Shown here one piece after another: positions 1 to 5,710 of a DNA stretch of 11,170 nt (its first letter is position 1; the number at the start of each line of letters is the position of its first letter). Source of the stretch: DASXTS01 sp036505275 (GTDB lineage: Bacteria > Actinomycetota > Actinomycetes > Mycobacteriales > Pseudonocardiaceae); assembly GCA_036505275.1 (NCBI GenBank), contig DASXTS010000005.1, positions 1-11,170 on the forward strand, in the 5' to 3' direction. The translations under genes and the position numbers were made by a program. The notes under the pieces are model-generated. The model saw nothing but the letters and a program-made list of their open reading frames with translations, was not told the origin of the DNA and ran no database searches.

Positions 1-1
1 C

Positions 2-469
2 TACCTGCGCCGCACCAAGGCCGGCCTGCTGCGGATCGACCACGCCGCCGTCACGCGGGAGGAGCACCTGGATGGCAAGTGGCTGCTGCGCACCTCCGAC
101 CTCACGCTCACCCCGGATGATCTCGCCGCGGCCTACAAGCAGCTGATCGCGGTCGAACGCGGCTGGCGTGATTTCAAGGGCGCACTGGGGTTGCGCCCGG
201 TGTTCCACTACCGCGAGGACCGCATCCGCGCCCACATCCAGCTCTGCTGGCTCGCGTTGCTGCTGATCCGGGTGGTCGAAAACGCCACCGGCGACACCTG
301 GCGCAACGTCCGTCACGAACTCGACCGGATGCACCTGGTCACCCTGGCCACCAACCACGGCCGGGTCGCCCAGCGCTCCGCGCTCACCGCCGGCCACAAG
401 ACCATCCTCACCGCACTCGCGCTGCCCGAACCACCCCGCTACTTCGACTTCACCGCCACCAGCGACTGA
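2..469 (+). CDS. IS1634/IS4-type transposase, C-terminal fragment (5' end outside window)
   Basis: This frame is open from the first bases of the window to a TGA at 467-469, so about 155 C-terminal residues of a larger protein are present. It shows the C-terminal signature of IS4-superfamily DDE transposases: Tyr45, Glu52 and Lys59 (numbered from base 2) have the Y-(2)-R-(3)-E-(6)-K spacing, with Leu48 where Arg is usual. Glu52 (codon 155-157) would be the third catalytic acid. The following RPVFHYREDRIRAHIQLCWLAL stretch (given here as RPVFHYREDRI then AHIQLCWLAL) is typical of the IS1634 family. The role would be cut-and-paste movement of its own element. The N-terminal DD residues and left end are not visible, so intactness cannot be judged. 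A shorter start at 191 is only an internal codon and would lose the catalytic Glu. The family call is firm at superfamily level and probable for IS1634. Confidence 0.85.
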   Translation, partial: YLRRTKAGLLRIDHAAVTREEHLDGKWLLRTSDLTLTPDDLAAAYKQLIAVERGWRDFKGALGLRPVFHYREDRIRAHIQLCWLALLLIRVVENATGDTWRNVRHELDRMHLVTLATNHGRVAQRSALTAGHKTILTALALPEPPRYFDFTATSD

Positions 470-1562
470 CCAGCACCAGCGCCGCCGCGGCGCACCGTAG
501 TAACACGACCCCCACCGGCCAAAACCGGTGTCTACTGGTGTCTACCCAGCTCAACCCCCACTTCCAGCATGATCGTGTGCCCAACATCTGCGGAAGTCCG
601 GCCAGTAGGGCGCGTCCCCGGCTCACGTCCCCGACCAACCCCGGAAACCGCCGGCCATACAGCGGGACCGGAACCCCGCTCTCGTCCCAAGCCAAATCTT
701 TAGACCGCCACTCGAACGCTCCGATGTGCCCAGCCGTTGGGATGTCGGCCGAGACGGTTCCCGCCGATGGGACGGCGTGGGACGGTTCATACGCGTCCAG
801 CGGTCGGTAACCGCGGAAATAGTCGATGACGAACTGCTTCGGGTACGGCGTGGCGGGCGCGGCATCGGGGAACGCATAGATGCCGAGCATGAACTGCATG
901 GGATAGCGTGGCGACTGCTCGACGGTCTTGATCAGCCGATCGTCGACGAAGAATGCTACGCGGCGCGGTGTCCATTCGGCGGCATAGACGTGGAACTCGC
1001 GGGCGTCGATGGGCAGGATCTCGGCGGCGAACTCGTCACGAATGGTCGGGTCGCCGAACGGGTGCAGGCCCATTCCGATGGCGGCGCTCGTCGGCGTCAC
1101 GGTGCGTCCGAAGATCTCGCAGATGCATATTTCGGCCGATCGGTGCGGCTCGTCCTCGTAACCGATCATCCACAACGCGACCATGCAGCTGGGATCGTCG
1201 ACGGCCTTGGCGCGCAGTTCGAACAATCCGTACTGCGGGGTGTAGAGCCGGCGGTCGGGTTGGGCCTGCCGCACGACCAGGTCGGGTTTGAAGCGTTGCT
1301 GGCCGATCGGGCTGCCGACCGGGCCGGCGAACACGCCGGTCTGCAGGGAGGAGACCCGGATGTCGCCGTCGAACTCGGGGCACCACGGCCGCTGGTCGGC
1401 CTCGATGAGTAGCCGCAAGGCGCCGCCACCGACCTGGTAACGGGCGGCTGATGCCTCTCGGGAGCTCCACTGTGGCAGGTAGTACGGCAGCCAGCGAGCC
1501 TCGTCCAGCTGGTCGCCGTCGAAGGTGTCCTCGAACTCGAGCTGGTAGCCGGCCTTGGCCAT
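450..1562 (-). CDS. GH16-like (laminarinase/beta-glucanase fold) protein with altered catalytic motif and suspect C-terminal tail
   Basis: The 370-aa frame starts at ATG 1560-1562, chosen because GAAGGGA lies 5 bases upstream (1568-1574) and the concanavalin-like fold begins at once (YQLEFEDTFDG, residues 6-16). An ATG at 1700 is rejected because it overlaps the upstream regulator gene. Residues 6-253 have the GH16 layout: YGLFELRAKA (111-120), the active-site strand EICICE (144-149), then EFHVYAAEWTPRRVAFFVDD (190-208) and a closing FVIDYFRGYRP. GH16 enzymes cleave beta-1,3/1,4-glucans using two Glu residues in ExDxxE. Here both Glu residues remain (E144, E149), but Cys146 replaces the Asp, so activity is uncertain. 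No signal peptide is seen, so it may be cytoplasmic. Residues from about 260 resemble nothing I recognise, codon use becomes less GC-biased after about residue 280, and the last 20 or so residues are antisense to the insertion sequence. The original stop was probably lost. It lies 50 bases behind the LAL regulator on the same strand and is likely co-transcribed with it. Confidence 0.75.
   Translation of the reverse strand: MAKAGYQLEFEDTFDGDQLDEARWLPYYLPQWSSREASAARYQVGGGALRLLIEADQRPWCPEFDGDIRVSSLQTGVFAGPVGSPIGQQRFKPDLVVRQAQPDRRLYTPQYGLFELRAKAVDDPSCMVALWMIGYEDEPHRSAEICICEIFGRTVTPTSAAIGMGLHPFGDPTIRDEFAAEILPIDAREFHVYAAEWTPRRVAFFVDDRLIKTVEQSPRYPMQFMLGIYAFPDAAPATPYPKQFVIDYFRGYRPLDAYEPSHAVPSAGTVSADIPTAGHIGAFEWRSKDLAWDESGVPVPLYGRRFPGLVGDVSRGRALLAGLPQMLGTRSCWKWGLSWVDTSRHRFWPVGVVLLRCAAAALVLVSRWWR
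513..530. terminator. Possible hairpin after the transposase
   Basis: CACCGG at 513-518 pairs perfectly with CCGGTG at 525-530 around a 6-base loop. It lies 44 bases after the transposase stop. It could end the transposase transcript or be part of the IS end. There is no T-run after it, so the terminator reading is weak. On the minus strand it lies inside the tail of the GH16-like reading frame. Confidence 0.25.
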
Positions 1563-1580
1563 CGGCGTCCCTTCAAAGCG

Positions 1581-1620
1581 GGTCAGAGCAGGTCGGAGCG
1601 GGTCAGAGCAGGTCAGAGCA
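1581..1620. repeat. Four 10-bp tandem repeats spanning the regulator stop codon
   Basis: Four adjacent 10-base units occur: GGTCAGAGCA (1581-1590), GGTCGGAGCG (1591-1600), GGTCAGAGCA (1601-1610) and GGTCAGAGCA (1611-1620). A degenerate fifth, GGTTGAGCTG, follows at 1621-1630. Read on the minus strand, the first unit supplies the TGA stop of the LuxR gene and the others fill most of the 50-base gap before the GH16-like gene. They may have arisen by replication slippage; a binding role is possible but unsupported. Confidence 0.85.
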
Positions 1621-4312
1621 GGTTGAGCTGGCGGGCCCTGGCAACGGCCTCGGTGCGGTTGCGGGCCTGCAGCCGGCCGAAGATCTGGTTCAGGTGCCAC
1701 TTGGTGGTGCCGATCGTGATGAACAGCTTGTCGGCCACCTGCTGGTTCGACATGCCGGTGGCGATCAGGCCGAGGATCCGCTGCTGGGTGTCGGTGAGGG
1801 TCTGCACGACGGCGGTGCCCTCGGCGGTGTCCAGTTGCACTGTTCCCCGCTCCGGGGAGCTGCCGGTGGCGCCCGCCGAGCGGGCGAGCAGGTCACTGAC
1901 GAAGTCCGGGGCGGCGCCGAGGACGTCGCGCAGCAGCGGGACGAGCGATGGACCCTGGTCGAGGAAGGTGCGGCGGTAGCCGTCGGATGCGGCGATCTGG
2001 GCGGCGCGGGCGAGCGCGTCGCGGGCCGCGGTGACGTCGCCGAGCGCGGCCCGAGCCAGCGCGCCAACCGTCAGGATGGCGATCAGGCTGCCGTCGCGTC
2101 CCTCCGAGACCGCCCGCGCCTCGATGCCGGCGAGCGCGTCAAGGGCGCCGGCCGGCCGGCCGGTGGCGATCAGCAGGCGGGCCCTCGTGAGCTGCTCGTA
2201 GTCCGAGGTGGACGGCCGGTCGGCACCGTCGCCGCTGATCTCCTGGAGGGCCCGCTCGGCGGCGAGCGGGTTGCCGGTGCGCAGGTGCAACTCGGCGACG
2301 GTGGCGACGACCAGCCGGGCCCGGCGGTGGTCCTCGGCGGCGTCGGCCTGCCGGCGGGCGGCCAGCAAGGCGCGCAACCCGTCGTCCGCGGCGCCCTGCG
2401 CGACGTGCAGCCTGGCCAGGGTGCGCAGCCCGAGCAGGGTATAGGAGGTGGTGCCGAGACGCTCGCAGCGGGCAATGCCGTCGAGCAGGTGCCGGCGCGC
2501 GGCGTCCAGCTCGTCGCGTTCGTAGTACAGGGTGCCCAGCGGGACCTCGATCAGCCCCGTCATCGGCGGCCGCGCAACCGGCTCGGCGCCCGCGCCGAGG
2601 TTGGCGCCAACATCGGTGTGTCCGCGCAGCGCGTCCTCGCAGAGCAGCACCGCCTCGCGCAGCCGGCCCTGCACGTAGAGCAGCGGGGCGAGGTAGCCGG
2701 TGGCCTCCAGAGCAGACAGCGGGTTGCCGCTGCGCTCGCCGAGCCGCACCGCGGCGCGCAGCACGTCGATCGCGCCGCGCCGGTCGCCGGTGAGCCGCCG
2801 CGCCTGGCCCAGCGCGCCCATGGCGGCGGCGCGGAAGAACGAGACGCTGTCACCGAGCAGGTCAAGGGCGGCGCCGGCCAGCTCGGCGGCCTGCGCCGGG
2901 CGGCCGCGGGTGAGCGCGAGGTAAGCCTGGAAGGTGCGCAGCATGGCCCGGTCCTCGGCCGGAGCGTCGGCCGCCATGGTGTCCTCCGCGATCACGGCGT
3001 AGGACTCGGCCTCGTCCACGCGACCGGCGAGGTAGAGCAGCCAGCCCTTGAAGCCGGCGAGATCCGCGTGCGAGCGGACGGTGTCCGCCGGCAGCCGGTT
3101 GAGCCAGCCCAGCACCGCGGGCAGCTCGCCGCGACGGACCTCGCGCTCGGCCACCGACCGCACCGTCGCGACGGCCAGCGCGATGTCCCCGGCGGCCACC
3201 GCATGCTTGATCGTCTCGTCCGGTGAGCCGTACCTGGCGAACCAGCGCGCGGCCCGCGCGTGGCTCTCGGCGGCGACGGCGGGGTCGACCTCGGCGCGCA
3301 GGAAGTCGGCGAACAGGCCGTGGTAGCGGTGCCACCGGCCGGCGGCGTCCAACGGGGTGAGGAACAGGTTGTCCCGCTCCAGCCGGTCGATCACCCGGTT
3401 GCTGTCCTCGCGTGCCGTGACGGCGTCGCAGAGCGCCGGGGTGAGCGCGTCCAGCACCGATGTGCGCAACAGGAAGTCGCGCAGCTCGGCTGGCTGGCCG
3501 CGCAGCACCTCCTCGGCAAGGTAGTCCAGCACGTACCGGTCGCCGGTGCGGTGCCGCATCGACATGAGCGGCGCGTCGCCGGCCAGGCCGGCGGGTCCGC
3601 CAGCCACGCGCAGGCCGATACCGAGCAACTGGAGCCCCGCTGCCCAGCCCTCAGCCCGCCGGTGCAGCGCCGCCGCGGTGTCCGCATCGACGGCCACCCC
3701 GATGACCGAGTGGAGCAGCTCGGCCGCCTCGTCGGCGGAGAACCGCAGCTGCGCAATGCCGATCTCGCCGAGCTGGCCCCGGCCGCGCCAGCGGGCCAGC
3801 GGCAGGTCGGGCTCCTGCCGGCCGAGCAGGACCAGGTGCAGTCGGGGCGGGCAGTTCTCGACGAGGAACCCGATCGCGTCGAGGATCTCCGGCTCGCGGA
3901 GGGTGTGGACGTCGTCGAACACCAGCACGATGTCCGACTCGGCCGCGGTCAGGCCGTTGATCAGCTCGGTGGTCACCGCCAGTGTGGCCGGGTTTCCGGA
4001 GTCGAGCAGGGCCTGCGCCGGCTCGGCCAGCCCGTCGCCGAGCCCACGGACGGCGGCGAGCAGGTAGCCGAGAAACCGCCGGGGCACGTCGTCGTCCTCG
4101 TCCAGACTCAGCCATCCGGTGCGGGCCCTGCTCGACGCCCGGAGCCCGGCCAGCCACTCGGCGACCACTGTGGTCTTGCCGAACCCGGCCGGCGCCGTGA
4201 CCAGGGTGAGCGGCCGGCCGAGCGCCTGGTCGAGCAGCCGGGACAGCCGGGGCCTCGGCACGCGGCCGGGGCGCGCCGGAGGGACCAGAAGTTTGGTCGC
4301 GACCAGCTGCAT
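1613..4312 (-). CDS. LAL/MalT-type ATP-dependent LuxR-family transcriptional regulator
   Basis: The protein has 899 residues, the usual size for large ATP-binding LuxR (LAL) regulators of the MalT type. It opens with the family's N-terminal signature (TKLLVPP, then RPRL). A Walker A loop APAGFGKTT follows at residues 40-48 (Lys46), and a Walker B strand DIVLVFDD at 127-134. The middle, roughly 330-830, is rich in Ala/Leu helical pairs with TPR-like spacing, which is the expected sensor and oligomerisation region. The C-terminus (839-899) is a LuxR helix-turn-helix: LTDTQQRILGLIATGMSNQQ, then VADKLFITIGTTKWHL and a dimer helix. Such proteins bind ATP and an inducer, multimerise on direct repeats and activate transcription. 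The ATG at 4310-4312 is supported by a purine-rich GGGGACGGGC just upstream. The gene is divergent from the acyl-CoA dehydrogenase/ligase pair and upstream of the GH16-like gene, so it may control either or both. The inducer cannot be predicted. Confidence 0.93.
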   Translation of the reverse strand: MQLVATKLLVPPARPGRVPRPRLSRLLDQALGRPLTLVTAPAGFGKTTVVAEWLAGLRASSRARTGWLSLDEDDDVPRRFLGYLLAAVRGLGDGLAEPAQALLDSGNPATLAVTTELINGLTAAESDIVLVFDDVHTLREPEILDAIGFLVENCPPRLHLVLLGRQEPDLPLARWRGRGQLGEIGIAQLRFSADEAAELLHSVIGVAVDADTAAALHRRAEGWAAGLQLLGIGLRVAGGPAGLAGDAPLMSMRHRTGDRYVLDYLAEEVLRGQPAELRDFLLRTSVLDALTPALCDAVTAREDSNRVIDRLERDNLFLTPLDAAGRWHRYHGLFADFLRAEVDPAVAAESHARAARWFARYGSPDETIKHAVAAGDIALAVATVRSVAEREVRRGELPAVLGWLNRLPADTVRSHADLAGFKGWLLYLAGRVDEAESYAVIAEDTMAADAPAEDRAMLRTFQAYLALTRGRPAQAAELAGAALDLLGDSVSFFRAAAMGALGQARRLTGDRRGAIDVLRAAVRLGERSGNPLSALEATGYLAPLLYVQGRLREAVLLCEDALRGHTDVGANLGAGAEPVARPPMTGLIEVPLGTLYYERDELDAARRHLLDGIARCERLGTTSYTLLGLRTLARLHVAQGAADDGLRALLAARRQADAAEDHRRARLVVATVAELHLRTGNPLAAERALQEISGDGADRPSTSDYEQLTRARLLIATGRPAGALDALAGIEARAVSEGRDGSLIAILTVGALARAALGDVTAARDALARAAQIAASDGYRRTFLDQGPSLVPLLRDVLGAAPDFVSDLLARSAGATGSSPERGTVQLDTAEGTAVVQTLTDTQQRILGLIATGMSNQQVADKLFITIGTTKWHLNQIFGRLQARNRTEAVARARQLNLL

Positions 4313-4334
4313 GCCCGTCCCCGTCCCGCCACAG

Positions 4335-4361
4335 GCCGCCAGCAGCCGCCAGCGGCCGCCA
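4335..4361. repeat. Three GCCGCCA copies at 10-bp spacing in the regulator leader
   Basis: GCCGCCA occurs at 4335-4341, 4345-4351 and 4355-4361, exactly 10 bases apart, close to one helical turn. The block lies 23-49 bases upstream of the LuxR-gene start, so it would fall in its leader or core promoter (TGGCGGC on the sense strand). Helical phasing fits a protein-binding array, but a simple GC-rich slippage repeat is equally possible. Confidence 0.6.
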
Positions 4362-4431
4362 ACGACACCTAACCGCAGAACCTAACTTTCGACAGGGGTG
4401 CTGACCAGGGCCGATACCTAACGTCGTCAGC
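4362..4431 (+). promoter_or_regulatory. Divergent promoter region with three ACCTAAC boxes
   Basis: ACCTAAC occurs three times in one orientation, at 4367-4373, 4380-4386 and 4416-4422; the first two starts are 13 bases apart and the third is 36 bases further on. The region is the most A/T-rich part of the gap between the LAL regulator and the acyl-CoA dehydrogenase. A possible sigma-70-like pair for the plus strand is TTCGAC (4388-4393) with GATACC or TACCTA (4413-4420). That would put the transcript start close to the ATG at 4432, and there is no Shine-Dalgarno before that ATG. A near-leaderless mRNA is therefore plausible. MalT-type activators bind short direct repeats, so these boxes are candidate sites for the neighbouring regulator. 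The promoter elements are weak matches; the repeat itself is seen directly. Confidence 0.5.
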
Positions 4432-5613
4432 ATGACGAACAAGCTGGAACAGGTTGGCGACTTCTACGCCCTGGCCGACGCGTTGCCCGACAACGACCGC
4501 CGGCTGCTTGCCCGGCTGCGGACCTTCCTCGAGGCCGAGGTGGCCCCGATCGCCAACTGGCACTGGAGCCGGGAGAAGTTCCCGCACCACCTGGTCGGCA
4601 GGCTCGGCGAGCTGGGCGTCGCCGGACTCTCCTACGACGGCTACGGGTGCCCCGGCCGCAGCAGCCTGCTCGACGGCTTCGTCGCGCTCGAGTTCGCCAG
4701 GGTCGACCCGTCGATGGCCACCTTCCTCGGCGTGCACGCCGGCCTGGCCATGGGGTCGATCTACCTATGCGGCTCGGAGGAGCAGAAGCGCGCCTGGCTG
4801 CCGCCGATGGCCCGGCTGGAGAAGATCGGCGCGTTCGGGCTCACCGAGCCGGAGGTCGGCTCCGGCGTCTCCCGCGGGCTGACCACCACCGCCCGCCGCG
4901 ACGGCGACGAGTGGGTGCTCGACGGGGAGAAGAAGTGGATCGGCAACGCCACCTTCGCCGACGTCGTAGTGATCTGGGCCAAGGACTCCGAGGACAACAA
5001 CGTCAAGGGGTTCCTGGTGCGGCAGGGCGCGCCGGGCTACACCGCCACCAAGATCGAGAACAAGATCGCGCTGCGCACCGTGCAGAACGCGCACATCGAG
5101 CTGCGCGAGTGCCGGGTGCCGGACGCCGACCGGCTGGCGAACGCGCAGTCCTTTGTGGACACCGCCGCGGTGCTGCGGATGACCCGCACGTCGGTGGCCT
5201 GGCAGGCGGTCGGCTGCTCGATCGGCGCCTACGAGCGGGCGCTGTCCTACGCGAGGCAGCGCGAGCAGTTCGGCCGGCCGATCGGCGGCTTCCAGCTCGT
5301 GCAGGACCTGCTGGTGCGGATGCTCGGCAACATCACCGCCTCGCTGTGCATGGTGGCTCAGCTCTCCCGGCTGCAGGACCTCGGCCGGATGAGCGAGGAG
5401 CAGGCCTCGCTGGCCAAAGCCTTCTGCACCACGAAAATGCGCGAAACCGTCGGCCTTGCCCGCGAGCTGATGGGCGGCAACGGCATCCTGCTCGACTTCG
5501 AGGTCGGCCGGTTCGTCGCCGACGCGGAGGCCATCCACTCGTACGAGGGCACCCGCGAGATGAACACCCTCATCGTCGGCCGCGCGATCACCGGCCTGTC
5601 CGCCTTCGTCTGA
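4432..5613 (+). CDS. Acyl-CoA dehydrogenase, GCDH/ACX4-like branch
   Basis: This is a 393-aa FAD flavoprotein of normal length for the acyl-CoA dehydrogenase family, which forms the trans-2 double bond in acyl-CoA thioesters. The N-terminal helical domain covers about 1-130. The flavin/substrate motif FGLTEPEVGSG is at 135-145, WVLDGEKKWIGNATFAD at 161-177, and the C-terminal helical domain holds REQFGRPIGGFQLVQ (277-291) and the catalytic-base motif YEGT with Glu372. The run from WIGN through GRAITG closely matches glutaryl-CoA dehydrogenases and plant peroxisomal short-chain oxidase ACX4. In human GCDH, Arg94 binds the glutarate carboxylate. By my alignment the equivalent residue is Ala96 (DPSMATFLGVH), as in ACX4-type enzymes, so a non-dicarboxylic, perhaps short or branched, acyl-CoA is more likely than glutaryl-CoA. 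Whether electrons go to ETF or oxygen cannot be told. The ATG at 4432 is the first in frame and starts the conserved N-terminus. The CoA ligase follows after 97 bases. Confidence 0.92.
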   Translation: MTNKLEQVGDFYALADALPDNDRRLLARLRTFLEAEVAPIANWHWSREKFPHHLVGRLGELGVAGLSYDGYGCPGRSSLLDGFVALEFARVDPSMATFLGVHAGLAMGSIYLCGSEEQKRAWLPPMARLEKIGAFGLTEPEVGSGVSRGLTTTARRDGDEWVLDGEKKWIGNATFADVVVIWAKDSEDNNVKGFLVRQGAPGYTATKIENKIALRTVQNAHIELRECRVPDADRLANAQSFVDTAAVLRMTRTSVAWQAVGCSIGAYERALSYARQREQFGRPIGGFQLVQDLLVRMLGNITASLCMVAQLSRLQDLGRMSEEQASLAKAFCTTKMRETVGLARELMGGNGILLDFEVGRFVADAEAIHSYEGTREMNTLIVGRAITGLSAFV

Positions 5614-5664
5614 TCGTCAGCTGTGCTGTGGCGGCGGCCACCTCGCCCTGCCGACCCAAGCAAA

Positions 5665-5700
5665 CCGACACCGAAGCCGACACCGCAACTGATACCGAAG
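5665..5700 (+). repeat. Three 12-bp imperfect repeats before the ligase gene
   Basis: Three adjacent 12-base units lie directly in front of the ligase ribosome binding site: CCGACACCGAAG (5665-5676), CCGACACCGCAA (5677-5688) and CTGATACCGAAG (5689-5700). The last unit runs into the Shine-Dalgarno. Because 12 is a multiple of three, one overlapping frame would read as a Thr-Asp-Thr-Glu repeat, but that frame is not a credible gene. Confidence 0.65.
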
Positions 5701-5703
5701 GAG
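5697..5703 (+). promoter_or_regulatory. Strong ribosome binding site of the acyl-CoA ligase
   Basis: GAAGGAG at 5697-5703 is followed by a 7-base spacer and the ATG at 5711. It is the clearest Shine-Dalgarno in the window and fixes the ligase start. It contrasts with the dehydrogenase just upstream, which has none, so the two genes are probably initiated differently although likely on one transcript. Confidence 0.8.
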
Positions 5704-5710
5704 ATCCACC

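Larger units (their letters stand above)
1..546 (+). mobile_element. Right-hand part of an IS1634-like insertion sequence (boundary uncertain)
   Basis: The transposase fragment implies an insertion sequence that starts before the window. After its stop codon come about 75 bases without coding character of their own. These end in a short inverted repeat (513-518 with 525-530) and two direct copies of GGTGTCTAC (527-535 and 537-545). I place the element end near 546 because these repeats are the last structured sequence. The left terminal inverted repeat is outside the window, so neither the true terminus nor a target duplication can be confirmed, and the end could lie 50-150 bases further right. 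Confidence 0.4.

Noticed and set aside
1563..1700. An upstream start at 1700 for the GH16-like gene
   Set aside because: It would overlap the regulator's C-terminal DNA-binding domain by 88 bases, adds a Pro-rich out-of-family extension, and the ATG at 1562 has a proper Shine-Dalgarno.
1451..3226. A 591-aa open frame on the plus strand
   Set aside because: It is antisense to the LAL regulator, has low-complexity Gly/Ala/Arg/Gln composition and no recognisable domain. Long antisense frames are normal in high-GC genes.
4432..5613. Naming the dehydrogenase glutaryl-CoA dehydrogenase (gcdH)
   Set aside because: The glutarate-binding Arg position is Ala by alignment, so only the wider branch is supported.
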